Part shown: in pieces, positions 36,832 through 45,030 of the stretch
How positions within the stretch are numbered: position 1 is the first letter of the stretch
Layout of the letters: each line of letters begins with the position of its first letter
Assembly: GCA_020072815.1 (NCBI GenBank)
Contig: JAIQGE010000015.1
Location: 43,825 to 107,824, forward strand
DNA length: 64,000 bases
DNA from: Terriglobia bacterium
GTDB lineage: Bacteria; Acidobacteriota; Terriglobia; Terriglobales; Acidobacteriaceae
Direction of reading: 5' to 3'
Translations under genes and position numbers: made by a program
The notes under the pieces: model-generated
Databases searched by the model: none
Told to the model about the DNA's origin: nothing
The model's input: only the letters and a program-made list of their open reading frames with translations

Positions 36832-37503
36832 TTAGTCCCTGGGAGAAAGGTTCGGCGCATCGTATTCCTCGTAGCCCCTGAGGATTTTCCCCACCGGAGC
36901 GCGCCGCAAAAAATAGATAAAAGGATGAGGCAGGGGGCCTCTGTCCATGCGCTCAAGCTCATAGTGTTCGCCGGCAATGCCGATGGTGAGACTGGGATTG
37001 CTCCATGAGGGACGCGCATGCGCGGTGGCAATGCGCCAGCGGCCGTCGGGGAGCTGGGTGGCGATGTCGGGCGGGAGTGAGCTAAGGCGCTGGGTTTCGT
37101 GGCGACGGCGCAGCCGGTCCCTGGCGCTGAAGAACAGCGTGACCGGCAGGCTGGGCACAACCTCAGAGCCGATCAGGGCGGTGAAGAAGCGGGCGGCGCC
37201 TTCCAGGCAAAAGTAGAGCAGCAGAAAGGACAGCGGATAGAGAAAGAACTCAAGTGTGATGATGATCAGCACGCCCGACTGCACAGTCTCCGAGGCATGG
37301 GCTGTCTGCGGCGCCCAGAGGCGCGTGCGGCCACTGGCAAAATGCCAGTAGCGGACTGCCAGCAAATAGGCAAAGAGCAAAAACTGCAAAAGGCCGGTCC
37401 AGATGGCGGCGCGGAGCACCACTGGCGGAGATTCGGCGCGCCAGTCGCGGCGGATTCGCTCGGGGCAAAAAGAGAGCAGGACGTCGCGCAGCAGAGATTG
37501 CAT
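36832..37503 (-). CDS. Membrane hypothetical protein
   Basis: About 223 residues from ATG 37503; the frame stays open to 37578 but that part is unlikely coding, and no clear Shine-Dalgarno precedes the ATG. At least two TM segments lie in the first half (about 30-55 and 80-120, both rich in Leu/Phe/Ile), followed by a soluble C-terminal domain with a short basic stretch (RDRLRRRHETQR) and the words PHPFIYFLRRAPVGKILRG. No family was recognised. Its neighbour on the strand is the Nudix-membrane fusion, 225 bases downstream. Confidence 0.6.
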   Translation of the reverse strand: MQSLLRDVLLSFCPERIRRDWRAESPPVVLRAAIWTGLLQFLLFAYLLAVRYWHFASGRTRLWAPQTAHASETVQSGVLIIITLEFFLYPLSFLLLYFCLEGAARFFTALIGSEVVPSLPVTLFFSARDRLRRRHETQRLSSLPPDIATQLPDGRWRIATAHARPSWSNPSLTIGIAGEHYELERMDRGPLPHPFIYFLRRAPVGKILRGYEEYDAPNLSPRD

Positions 37504-37789
37504 AAGAAAAGGTAACCGTTCCGGGCGACGCGAGGGAGAAAATAAGTTGGAGACGCGGCATGCCGCGTCTCTACGCACAAGGATCCCAAGCGGGGCAGCG
37601 AATGGTTTTTGGGACGATGACCTAGTTCGTGCTGGAGTTGGCGAAGATAATACGTTAAAATGAGCAGTTTTTATGGAACGGCCAAAATGGCTGCCCGGGG
37701 TTTGCCCGGAACTCGATCTTTGAAAACCAGCATGAGAGTGAATCAGCTACAAAGCCATGGCAAGAAAGGGTTTGGACGATCAACCGACC

Positions 37790-37844
37790 GGTGACCGTTC
37801 GGTGACCGGCCGGTGACCGAACGATGACCGGCCTGTGCCCGGCC
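37790..37844. repeat. 11-bp tandem repeat, five units
   Basis: Units GGTGACCGTTC, GGTGACCGGCC, GGTGACCGAAC, GATGACCGGCC and TGTGCCCGGCC run head to tail at 37790, 37801, 37812, 37823 and 37834; a sixth degenerate unit may precede. The period, about one DNA turn, would present protein sites on one face. It lies in gene-free DNA. Confidence 0.7.
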
Positions 37845-38050
37845 GATCGAATGACGCCTGGGCCTTTGTTTTCAACCGAAATGTGTCTATACGGGGAGGC
37901 CATCGCCGGAATCGCGCGGCATCGCAACGAAATCGCACGAAATCGGAAGACCAACCCCAGTGCCGGGGGGGTGCAGCTCACAACACGGGTATCGCCGGGG
38001 ACAATTCGCCTAAGTCCTTATATTTTGGGGATGAAGCTAATGGGGGTAGA

Positions 38051-38081
38051 GGTCCTTCGACTCGCTCCGCTCGCTCAGGAT
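38051..38081. repeat. Dispersed intergenic repeat, copy 1
   Basis: GGTCCTTCGACTCGCTCCGC followed by TCGCTCAGGAT. The same frame of words (GGTCCTTCGAC ... CTCAGGAT) recurs at 55813-55865 with a different centre. It resembles a REP-like intergenic element. Confidence 0.55.
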
Positions 38082-38194
38082 TTCGCCTGCGGGCTCTCAC
38101 CCCAGCGCACGAAAAGCGCGTCCGCCGGGGACCCCGAGGCTCGCGCTGCGTTCACGCCCGCAACCCGGCTCAAGATGAACCGGGAGGGATGGGG

Positions 38195-38956
38195 CTACTC
38201 CGCGCTGACTTCTTCTGAGTGGCCCAAATACGCCCGGCGCACGTGCTCGTTGTTGAAGAGCGTGGCACTGGGGCCTTCCAGGGTAATGCGTCCCACTTCC
38301 ATCACGTACCCGTAGCGGGAGACCTGGAGCGTGTAATTCACATTTTCACCCACCAGCAGAATGGTGACGCCTTGTTTGGAAATTTCGCGGATCAAGCGGA
38401 AGATCTCATCCACCAGCATGGGCGCCAGTCCCAACGTGGGCTCGTCCAGCATGAGCAACTGTGGTTCTGACATCAGGCCGCGTCCGATGGCGCACATCTG
38501 CTGTTCGCCGCCGGAGAGCGTGCCGGCCATCTGGTGGCGCCGTTCCTTCAGCCGAGGAAACATTTCGTAAACCCGGGCCAGGCCGGAGGGGACTCGCTTG
38601 CGCAGCTCCGGAAGAAAGCAGCCCATGCGCAGATTGTCCTCCACGGACATTCCGGGCCAGAGCTGGCGGCCCTCGGGGATCAGGCTAATGCGGCGTCTGA
38701 CCCGTTCGTGGGGAGCCATTGCTGTGATGTCTTCGCCGGCAAAGGTCAAGCGTCCGCCGCTGACCGGCAACACGCCGGCGATAGCGTTCATGGTGGTGGT
38801 TTTGCCGGCCCCGTTGGCGCCGATGATGCAGGTCACGGCGCCTTTGGCCACCGAAAAAGAAACTTTCCACAGCACCTGGATCACGCCGTAACGGACTTCC
38901 AGGTTCTCCGCCACCAGAAGTTTTTCTGCGTCTTTTTCTGCGTCAGGGTTAGACAC
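38195..38956 (-). CDS. livF: Branched-chain amino acid-type ABC transporter, ATP-binding protein LivF
   Basis: 253 residues from a GTG at 38956, which overlaps the livG stop region and has GGAG 10 bases upstream. Walker A GANGAGKTT, Q loop in ISLIPEGRQLWPGMSVEDNL, ABC signature LSGGEQQMCAIGRGL, Walker B LLMLDEPTLGLAP, then the LivF-typical VTILLVGENV in place of VEHD; the usual switch His is not evident in this loop (Gly-Glu-Asn). It energises the Liv-type importer encoded with livG, livM, livH and a binding protein. All five genes are on the minus strand, tightly spaced. Confidence 0.93.
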   Translation of the reverse strand: MSNPDAEKDAEKLLVAENLEVRYGVIQVLWKVSFSVAKGAVTCIIGANGAGKTTTMNAIAGVLPVSGGRLTFAGEDITAMAPHERVRRRISLIPEGRQLWPGMSVEDNLRMGCFLPELRKRVPSGLARVYEMFPRLKERRHQMAGTLSGGEQQMCAIGRGLMSEPQLLMLDEPTLGLAPMLVDEIFRLIREISKQGVTILLVGENVNYTLQVSRYGYVMEVGRITLEGPSATLFNNEHVRRAYLGHSEEVSAE

Positions 38957-39695
38957 TGAGGCCGCTCTCCAAGGTGGGTTTGCCCAGATAGGCATTGATG
39001 ACTTCTTCGTTGTTCTGTATTTCTTCCGGTTTGCCTTCAGCCAGTTTCTGGCCGAAATCGAGCACGGTAATTCTGTCGCAAACCGACATGACGGCCTTCA
39101 TGTCGTGCTCCACGTACATGATGGTGGCGCCGCTCTCACGGATGCGGTGCAGGAGCTCGAGCATGGACTTGGTTTCAGAGGAGTTCAGCCCGCCGCAGAT
39201 TTCGTCCAACAGCAGAAGATCGGGATGAGTGGCCATCGCGCGCGCGACCTCCAGACGCTTCTGCTCGCCCAGTGACAGCACGGATGCCAGCAAATTGGCT
39301 TTCCTGTCCAGCCCCACCTGTTGGAGCAGTTCCATGGCACGTTCTTTTGCCGGGGCGGTCCGGGTCACGGCATGGCGTCCATAGTGGACGGCCACCTGCA
39401 CATTTTCCAGCACGGTCATGGCCTTGAACGGCCGCACGATTTGGTACGTGCGTGCCACGCCCATCTTTACCAGCTTGGAAGACTTCATGCCGGTAACGTC
39501 ATGGCCGCGCAGTTTCACCTGGCCTGACGTGGGGGCAAATGTCCCGGTGATCACGTTGAAGAGCGTGGTTTTTCCCGCGCCGTTGGGACCAATGAAGCCG
39601 CAGATCTGCCGCTCAGGAACGACAAAGGTCACGTCTTTCAGCGCGACGACGCCGCCAAAGCGCTTGGTCAGTCCGGTCACTTCCAGGATGTTCAT
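38949..39695 (-). CDS. livG: Branched-chain amino acid-type ABC transporter, ATP-binding protein LivG
   Basis: 248 residues. Walker A GPNGAGKTT, a Q-loop region with VARTYQIVRPFKAMTVLENV, a signature region reading LSLGEQKRLEVARAM (Leu for the second Gly, usual in LivG), Walker B LLLLDEICGGLN, and the switch His in YVEHDMKAVM. It pairs with LivF as the second nucleotide-binding subunit. The start overlaps the livM stop by ATGA and its 3' end overlaps livF by 8 bases. Confidence 0.95.
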   Translation of the reverse strand: MNILEVTGLTKRFGGVVALKDVTFVVPERQICGFIGPNGAGKTTLFNVITGTFAPTSGQVKLRGHDVTGMKSSKLVKMGVARTYQIVRPFKAMTVLENVQVAVHYGRHAVTRTAPAKERAMELLQQVGLDRKANLLASVLSLGEQKRLEVARAMATHPDLLLLDEICGGLNSSETKSMLELLHRIRESGATIMYVEHDMKAVMSVCDRITVLDFGQKLAEGKPEEIQNNEEVINAYLGKPTLESGLSV

Positions 39696-40651
39696 GCCGG
39701 TTGTTTCTCCAGGAATTTTCGCGTCCTCCCGGCCAATCTGCGCAGCAGGCCGAGCAGGCCGTCCGGCTCAAACAGGATGATCAGTACCAAGAGTGAACCA
39801 TAAAGGAGGAGATGGATGTTGGGGAAATTTGCGACCAGCTCCTCTTCCACAACGCCGAAGATTACACCCCCCATCACTGCTCCCCACACCGTGCCGATGC
39901 CGCCAATCACAGGCATCAGCAGAATCGAGATACTAGTTTGGAAGGAGAATACACCTCCAGGATAGATGAATAGCGCATAGCGGGCAAAGACCCCGCCGGC
40001 GATTCCGGTGAGGGCCGCGGCAATGGCATGCACCCATAGTTTGGAGACGTATGGATTCACTCCTACGGACGCTGCAGCATCCTGGTCCTGCTTGATGGCG
40101 CGCAACGCCAGCCCAAATTTGCTGGAGGCGATGATGCTTGAGACGAACACCGCCAGCGCCACCAGCCCCAGGGCGGTGTAGTAATGCTCAAGCTGCCGGA
40201 AAGGGCCCGCTTCCGTAAGCCGGTATCCGCTGGCGCCGCCGGTGAAATCTACGTTGTTCATCACCACGCGCACGGCTTCGTTTACGCCGATGGTGGCAAT
40301 GGCAAAATACGGGCCGCGCAGCCGGAACGTCGGGAGTCCTATCAGAAATGACGCTAGCGCTGCGATTGCCGCCGCACAAAGAAAAGCAAACCATGGGCTC
40401 CTGCCGGCGTTGATCAGCAGCGCGGTAGCGTAAGCGCCCAGACCGTAGAACACGGCAAAGCCGAACGAGACCTGCCCGGTGAAACCGCCCAGCAGGTTCC
40501 AGGCAAGGCTGGTGGTGGTCCAGAGCGCAGTGATAAAAATCAGCTTCACTACGTTCTGGCTTGGCCCGGCGACCGGCAACAGGGCCAGGGCAAGCAGCAG
40601 AAGACAGGGAAGGATGACCTTCAGGCGGTCACCTGCTGGCCATTGGCTCAT
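39692..40651 (-). CDS. livM: Branched-chain amino acid-type ABC transporter, permease LivM
   Basis: 319 residues from ATG 40651 (ATGA overlap with livH); an open frame to 40774 exists but overlaps livH. About 8-10 TM helices, with the LivM words TTSLAWNLLGGFTGQVSFGFAVFYGLGAY, FAIATIGVNEAVRVV and the coupling region GLALRAIKQDQDAAASVGVN. It forms the translocation path with LivH. Confidence 0.94.
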   Translation of the reverse strand: MSQWPAGDRLKVILPCLLLLALALLPVAGPSQNVVKLIFITALWTTTSLAWNLLGGFTGQVSFGFAVFYGLGAYATALLINAGRSPWFAFLCAAAIAALASFLIGLPTFRLRGPYFAIATIGVNEAVRVVMNNVDFTGGASGYRLTEAGPFRQLEHYYTALGLVALAVFVSSIIASSKFGLALRAIKQDQDAAASVGVNPYVSKLWVHAIAAALTGIAGGVFARYALFIYPGGVFSFQTSISILLMPVIGGIGTVWGAVMGGVIFGVVEEELVANFPNIHLLLYGSLLVLIILFEPDGLLGLLRRLAGRTRKFLEKQPA

Positions 40652-41580
40652 GCCGCCCGCCACTTTTTCTCCAGCAGGCCCGCGACCCCCTTCGGCAGCA
40701 CCAGCAGCGCTACCACGAGCAGGACGAAGGAGACAACCGGTTGATAGCTGGCAGGCAGGTAAACGCTGGTCCACCCATGCGAGTACCAGGGAAATGGGAC
40801 GTTGATGCTGAACGTCTCAAGGAAAGCCAGGATCACCGCGCCCAGCGCCACGCCGGACACCGATTCCAGCCCGCCCAGCACGATGATGACGAAAGCGCGC
40901 AACTGGAAGGCGGCGCCGAAATCCGGCGTGAAAGGAAAAAGGATGGCCAGCAGCGCTCCAGCGAAGCCGGCGAAGGCCGTTCCCAGCCCAAAGGTGAGCA
41001 TGGCGGTCCGGCGATCATCCACGCCCACGATCTGGGCGGCATAAGGGTTCTGGATCAGCGAGCGCATGGACCGGCCAAACCAGCTGCGGTTAAAAATCAC
41101 TTGCAGGAGAAACAGCGAAACCAGGGCTGCGGCGAAGACCACCAGGTTGACCTTGGGTATGGTGATTTCGCCAAACCGTACCGACGAAAAAGTGAGTGGC
41201 GTGAGAATGGAGTAAGCCTGCGTCCCCCAGACCAGATAACCAACATTCTGGAGGACCTGCCAGAAGCCGAACATCAGAAGAAGAGAGGAAAGCGTGGGCG
41301 TGTCTGACTTAGGCAGGCGGCGCGCCAGCAACCAGTGGACTCCGGCCCCAAAGACAAAGAAAACAGGCAGGGCGAGTACCGCGCACAGGACCGGCGGAAT
41401 GTGAAACCGGTTAAACACTTCGTATGCGAAGTACGCGCCCAGCATCAGGAACCCGGCGTGGGCCAGGTTCACAATCTTCATCACGCCATAAATGACCGTC
41501 ATCCCCACCGCCATTGCGGCGTAAATGCCGGCCAGCAGCAGGGCCGAGATCAACAGGTTGAGATAATCAACGGCGGTCAA
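40648..41580 (-). CDS. livH: Branched-chain amino acid-type ABC transporter, permease LivH
   Basis: 310 residues, about 8-9 TM helices. LivH signatures: GIYAAMAVGMTVIYGVMKIVNLAHAGFLMLG near the N terminus, and the cytoplasmic coupling region FGRSMRSLIQNPYAAQIVGVDDRRTAMLTFGLG. It is the second permease subunit. It follows the binding-protein gene by 19 bases. Confidence 0.95.
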   Translation of the reverse strand: MTAVDYLNLLISALLLAGIYAAMAVGMTVIYGVMKIVNLAHAGFLMLGAYFAYEVFNRFHIPPVLCAVLALPVFFVFGAGVHWLLARRLPKSDTPTLSSLLLMFGFWQVLQNVGYLVWGTQAYSILTPLTFSSVRFGEITIPKVNLVVFAAALVSLFLLQVIFNRSWFGRSMRSLIQNPYAAQIVGVDDRRTAMLTFGLGTAFAGFAGALLAILFPFTPDFGAAFQLRAFVIIVLGGLESVSGVALGAVILAFLETFSINVPFPWYSHGWTSVYLPASYQPVVSFVLLVVALLVLPKGVAGLLEKKWRAA

Positions 41581-41599
41581 TGGATCTCCGGTGTCTGGT

Positions 41600-42838
41600 C
41601 TACGGCATCGGCGCTACGGCCGGGCCGGTGGCGGCATCCTTGGGATAAACGATGTCCACTTTGTCCCCAGGCTTGTTCTGGGTGACCAAAAACGGATATC
41701 CCGCCTGGCCGTTCGGGCCAAATTTCAGCACCTGTCCAGGCAATAGCGAACCTTTCAGCTCCGTGGTGGCCAGCTTGTCGCGGATTTTCGTTTTGTCCAG
41801 GGTGCCGGCCTGCTCAATGGCCTGGGCCAGGATGCGCATGGCATCGTACGCCGTAGCGGCGTACCAAGAGTCCACCGGACGGTTGTACATCGCCTTGTAG
41901 TCGGCCGCGAACTTCGCTGCTTGCGCGTACGGTAGTTTGTCTGACCACCAGAGCGCGGCCAGGATGTAGTCCGTGCCCGCGCCCAGGGCTTTGCGTGCGT
42001 CCGCTTCCGGACCGCGCGCGCCATAGCTGATCACCTGGTGGTGCAGCCCCGCCTGCAGATACTGGCGCTGCATGGTGATGTAGTCGGGAAGGTGCGCGTC
42101 AGAAAGGAAAATGTCACCCTTGGCAGTCTTGATTTTCTGCAGAACGGCGGTAAAGTCTGTGGCCTTGTACTCGAACTTTTCGTTCAAGACCACATCGAAA
42201 TATCCCGGATGCGCTTTGGTCCATTCCAGAATGCCGTCTACATAGTCTTTGCCGTGGTCGGTGTTCTCCACCACCATGGCGATCTTGAGCCCTTTCTTGA
42301 GCTTGCCCTGGTCTACCAAGCTGCCCAGGAACTCGGCAGTCGTGGAGCCCAGGAGCTTGATCGGGCTGAGCACGCCAAAGGTGTACTTGTAGCCGCGGCT
42401 GAAAATGCTGGTGGCGGCGGCGCCGGCTGTAAGCCAAGGTGTCTTGTAGCGGTCCGGCATCACGGATTCGGCTTCACCCAGCGGCGTGGAGTAGCCGCCG
42501 ATCACGGCGGTGACGTTGTCTGAGGTCATGGCGCGCTCAGCCAGCGACGAGGACTTGGCCTGATCGGTGCCGTCGTCATAGAAGACCTCTTTGATCAGCA
42601 GTTTCTTGCCTTTGTCTTTGACGAAAATGCCGCCCTTGTCGTTGATCTGCTTGATGGCGAGCTCGATGCCTTCCTTCTGGTACTGCCCGGGTTTGGCTTC
42701 CGCACCGGTGATGGGCATGACGACGCCAATGGTGATGGCATCCTGGGCCGCTGCAGCCAGAGCACCCAAGCTGCTTGCCAGCAATGCAAATAGCAGTACG
42801 CGACCAATACACGCGCGAAAATCGCCTGACTTCTTCAT
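41600..42838 (-). CDS. Branched-chain amino acid-type ABC transporter, substrate-binding protein
   Basis: 412 residues from ATG 42838, chosen for AGGAGG five bases upstream and a clean signal peptide (about 1-30, ending LAAAAQ). The mature protein is a periplasmic type I binding protein (Peripla_BP_6): DAITIGVVMPITGAEAKPGQ, then LAIKQINDKGG, VTAVIGGYSTPLGEAE and a C-terminal GLLPGQVLKFGPNGQ-like closing segment. Related proteins bind branched-chain amino acids, amides, urea or aromatic acids; the ligand cannot be told here. First gene of the livJ-like/HMGF operon, with a possible operator 160 bases upstream. Confidence 0.92.
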   Translation of the reverse strand: MKKSGDFRACIGRVLLFALLASSLGALAAAAQDAITIGVVMPITGAEAKPGQYQKEGIELAIKQINDKGGIFVKDKGKKLLIKEVFYDDGTDQAKSSSLAERAMTSDNVTAVIGGYSTPLGEAESVMPDRYKTPWLTAGAAATSIFSRGYKYTFGVLSPIKLLGSTTAEFLGSLVDQGKLKKGLKIAMVVENTDHGKDYVDGILEWTKAHPGYFDVVLNEKFEYKATDFTAVLQKIKTAKGDIFLSDAHLPDYITMQRQYLQAGLHHQVISYGARGPEADARKALGAGTDYILAALWWSDKLPYAQAAKFAADYKAMYNRPVDSWYAATAYDAMRILAQAIEQAGTLDKTKIRDKLATTELKGSLLPGQVLKFGPNGQAGYPFLVTQNKPGDKVDIVYPKDAATGPAVAPMP

Positions 42839-42995
42839 GGCTTCCTCCTTGAAAAATGAGCGGCCTTGGCCCGGTGTGCGGGAAGAGCCGTGAGTATCCT
42901 CGCCAGCCTCGGGCGAAAGATGGCGTGCTGCATAATATAGCCGCGCCCGCGAGATTAACAAGAAAAGAGTTAAGCCGCGTGAGGCCCGGCAAATA

Positions 42996-43014
42996 AATAT
43001 CGCTAGACGATATT
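42996..43014. promoter_or_regulatory. Inverted repeat AATATCG-N5-CGATATT, candidate operator
   Basis: Perfect 7-bp arms separated by CTAGA in AT-rich DNA, about 160 bases upstream of the Liv binding-protein start and 390 bases upstream of the MHS start. The size and symmetry suit a dimeric repressor such as GntR, TetR or a similar family. No regulator gene lies nearby. Confidence 0.4.
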
Positions 43015-43238
43015 ATTTTCAAGCAGATGACTTGATGCCATGCGTCTTCGGGCGCCTCCCGCGACGTGCGCCGCGCGCCATGGCGCATGAATTGCCTTAC
43101 CGTGTTCGCCGGCAATGGAGTTAAGTGACTGGGAAGAGACGGGCTTAAGCCGGCCAGCGTTCGTGAAAGCAGGGAGAGGGTCCGGTCGTCTCACAACCCT
43201 GATGTGAATCAGACAGAGTCCGGTTTTTCTCTTTCCGC

Positions 43239-43266
43239 TTGACAACTCCGGTAATCCGACTACCCT
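43239..43266 (+). promoter_or_regulatory. Candidate promoter of the MHS transporter
   Basis: Perfect -35 TTGACA at 43239-43244, a 16-base spacer, then a weak -10 TACCCT at 43261-43266. The leader to the ATG at 43401 would be about 130 bases and would contain both hairpins. The poor -10 keeps confidence low. Confidence 0.3.
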
Positions 43267-43291
43267 AGGTGGCCTAATCGAAGGGGCCCGG

Positions 43292-43318
43292 TTCCCGTCC
43301 TGTGGAGCAGGACGGGAA
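43292..43318 (+). promoter_or_regulatory. Strong leader hairpin upstream of the MHS transporter
   Basis: Perfect 11-bp stem TTCCCGTCCTG/CAGGACGGGAA with a TGGAG loop. There is no T run after it, so it is not a plain terminator. It could be a protein-binding hairpin, a stability element or the upper half of an attenuator. Confidence 0.5.
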
Positions 43319-43356
43319 AGTGTTTCTCAGGTACAAGCAACGCAAAAATTCAATGA

Positions 43357-43387
43357 GGTCAGGCTCTGGCCAGTCTGATCTTTTTTT
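43357..43387 (+). promoter_or_regulatory. Possible attenuator: second hairpin and T run before the SD
   Basis: A short imperfect stem around GGTCAGGCTCTGGCCAGTCTGA is followed by TC and seven T residues, ending just before the AGGAGG of the MHS gene. A terminator-like element directly before a ribosome-binding site suggests transcription attenuation, but the stem is bulged and its loop tiny. Confidence 0.3.
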
Positions 43388-43400
43388 CCAGGAGGGCCGT

Positions 43401-44867
43401 ATGTCGAGTGTTCCCATGCAGGTGACATCGTCAGACCAGATATCCACGGGGAGAATCTGGCTGGTGATTTTGGCTTCCGCGGTCGGAACGATGATCGAGT
43501 GGTACGACTTTTACATCTTCGGCAGCCTTGCGGCTATTCTGTCGCTCAAGTTCTATCCCGTCGGCAACGACACATTCGCGTATATCGCATATTTGGCGAC
43601 GTTCGCGGTAGGCTTTGTCGTGCGCCCATTCGGGGCGCTGTTTTTCGGCCGCATCGGCGACCTGGTGGGCCGCAAGTACGCTTTTCTGGTGACATTGAGC
43701 ATCATGGGCGGCGCTACGATCTTGATCGGTCTCCTGCCCACCTATGCCACAGCCGGCTGGTTCTCGCCGATCGCCCTCATTCTCATCCGCGTTCTGCAAG
43801 GATTGGCGCTGGGCGGCGAGTATGGCGGCGCGGCGGTGTACGTTGCCGAGCACGTGCCGGACAACCGGCGCGGCTTCTACACCAGCTTCATCCAGATCAC
43901 GGCGACTCTGGGTTTATTTGTTTCCATTTTGGTCATTTTGGGGACGCAATCGTACATGAGCAAGGAAGATTTCAGCCGGTACGGCTGGCGTATTCCTTTC
44001 CTGATCTCGGCCTTCTTGCTGGCCATTTCCATTTACATCCGCCTGAAGATGGAAGAATCGCCGATTTTCGCCACCATCAAAAGCGCTGGCATGAGTTCGA
44101 TGCAGCCTTTGAAGGATGCGTTCACCAACTGGCCGAACCTGAAGCAAGTGGCCATTTCGCTGTTCGGCGCCACCGCCGGCCAGGGCGTGGTCTGGTATAC
44201 AGGACAGTTCTTTGCGCTGTTCTACATGCAGACCGTGCTGAAGATCAATCCCAAGACGGCCAACTACATCATCGTATGGGCGCTGTTGTTTGGTATGCCG
44301 CTGTTTACGGTGTTTGGCGTGCTTTCAGACAAGATCGGACGCAAGTGGATCATGATGCTCGGCTGCTTGTTCGCCGTGATCTCATATCTTCCGATTTATC
44401 ACGCCATGCATGATGCGGCGGGCAACAACGTGACCACCTTCACGTCATCCAAGGCCAAGGCAACCGGTGCGACGGTGTTGACGGCGATGACTGTTGATGC
44501 GACAGGAAAGCCTGTCCCCGCCAAAGAAGCGGCCAATCCAGACACCAAGAAATTGATCTTCCTGGTCTGGTTGCAAATGATTTGGGTGTGCATGGTGTAC
44601 GGTCCGATTGCCGCATACCTGGTGGAGGCATTCCCGGCCAAGATCAGGTACACGTCATTGTCACTGCCGTATCACATCGGCAACGGCGTGTTCGGAGGCA
44701 TGCTCCCGTTGATCGGGATCTGGGTAAGCGCCTCCACCGGCCATATCTACGCCGGCTTGTGGTATCCCATGATCGTGGCCGGCATCACGTTCGTGGTGGG
44801 CTCGATCCTGTTGCGTGACACCAGAAATGTCAAGATCTGGCAGGAGGCCGCTGCGGCAGGAAAGTGA
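43401..44867 (+). CDS. MHS-family (metabolite:H+ symporter) MFS transporter
   Basis: 488 residues from ATG 43401, with AGGAGG six bases upstream. 12 TM helices of the major facilitator fold. MHS signatures include GTMIEWYDFYIFGSLAA, RPFGALFFGRIGDLVGRKYAF (loop 2-3 motif) and RVLQGLALGGEYGGAAVYVAEH. Relatives import dicarboxylates, 2-oxoglutarate, citrate, shikimate or betaines with protons. A large loop near 345-390 between the last TM helices is longer than usual. It is followed by acetyl-CoA synthetase, which hints at a short carboxylate as substrate, but this is inference. Confidence 0.93.
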   Translation: MSSVPMQVTSSDQISTGRIWLVILASAVGTMIEWYDFYIFGSLAAILSLKFYPVGNDTFAYIAYLATFAVGFVVRPFGALFFGRIGDLVGRKYAFLVTLSIMGGATILIGLLPTYATAGWFSPIALILIRVLQGLALGGEYGGAAVYVAEHVPDNRRGFYTSFIQITATLGLFVSILVILGTQSYMSKEDFSRYGWRIPFLISAFLLAISIYIRLKMEESPIFATIKSAGMSSMQPLKDAFTNWPNLKQVAISLFGATAGQGVVWYTGQFFALFYMQTVLKINPKTANYIIVWALLFGMPLFTVFGVLSDKIGRKWIMMLGCLFAVISYLPIYHAMHDAAGNNVTTFTSSKAKATGATVLTAMTVDATGKPVPAKEAANPDTKKLIFLVWLQMIWVCMVYGPIAAYLVEAFPAKIRYTSLSLPYHIGNGVFGGMLPLIGIWVSASTGHIYAGLWYPMIVAGITFVVGSILLRDTRNVKIWQEAAAAGK

Positions 44868-44930
44868 ACCGCAGATGCCGCTTGCAGACATCCCAGTGGC
44901 ATAGGTGTAGGATAATCTGTTTCGGACTGG

Positions 44931-44953
44931 CGGGTGGCAGCCGTTGCCACCCG
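44931..44953 (+). promoter_or_regulatory. Hairpin in the acs leader
   Basis: Perfect 9-bp stem CGGGTGGCA/TGCCACCCG with a 5-base loop, 78 bases before the acetyl-CoA synthetase start. It has no T run. It could act as a leader element or a weak terminator for the MHS gene. Confidence 0.35.
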
Positions 44954-45030
44954 TTAGTCGTTGCAGGCCCAACCCCCGCGGGCCATAGCGAGTTCGCGCG
45001 ATTTGATTTCGAAACCAAGAGGTCAAGGCC

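Larger units (their letters stand above)
37504..38194. other. Repeat-bearing intergenic region, no gene seen
   Basis: 691 bases between the membrane protein (transcribed left) and livF (its 3' end). It contains an 11-bp tandem array at 37790-37844 and a TTCGACTCGCTCCGCTCGCT-type dispersed repeat at 38051-38081. Open frames here (for example 37824-38315 on the plus strand) are repeat-rich and lack a Shine-Dalgarno, so I do not call them genes. Confidence 0.5.
42839..43400. other. Divergent regulatory region between the liv operon and the MHS transporter
   Basis: 562 bases with no gene. It contains an inverted repeat (42996-43014), a candidate promoter (43239-43266), a strong hairpin (43292-43318) and a second hairpin followed by seven T residues just before the ribosome-binding site of the transporter. 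Confidence 0.55.

Noticed and set aside
36701..37844. Possible CRISPR arrays at the direct and tandem repeats
   Set aside because: The repeats are 11-17 bases with no or 2-base spacers, unlike CRISPR repeat/spacer units, and no cas gene is present.
37824..38315. A 163-codon open frame in the gene-free region before livF
   Set aside because: It covers the tandem and dispersed repeats, lacks a Shine-Dalgarno and overlaps the end of livF on the other strand.
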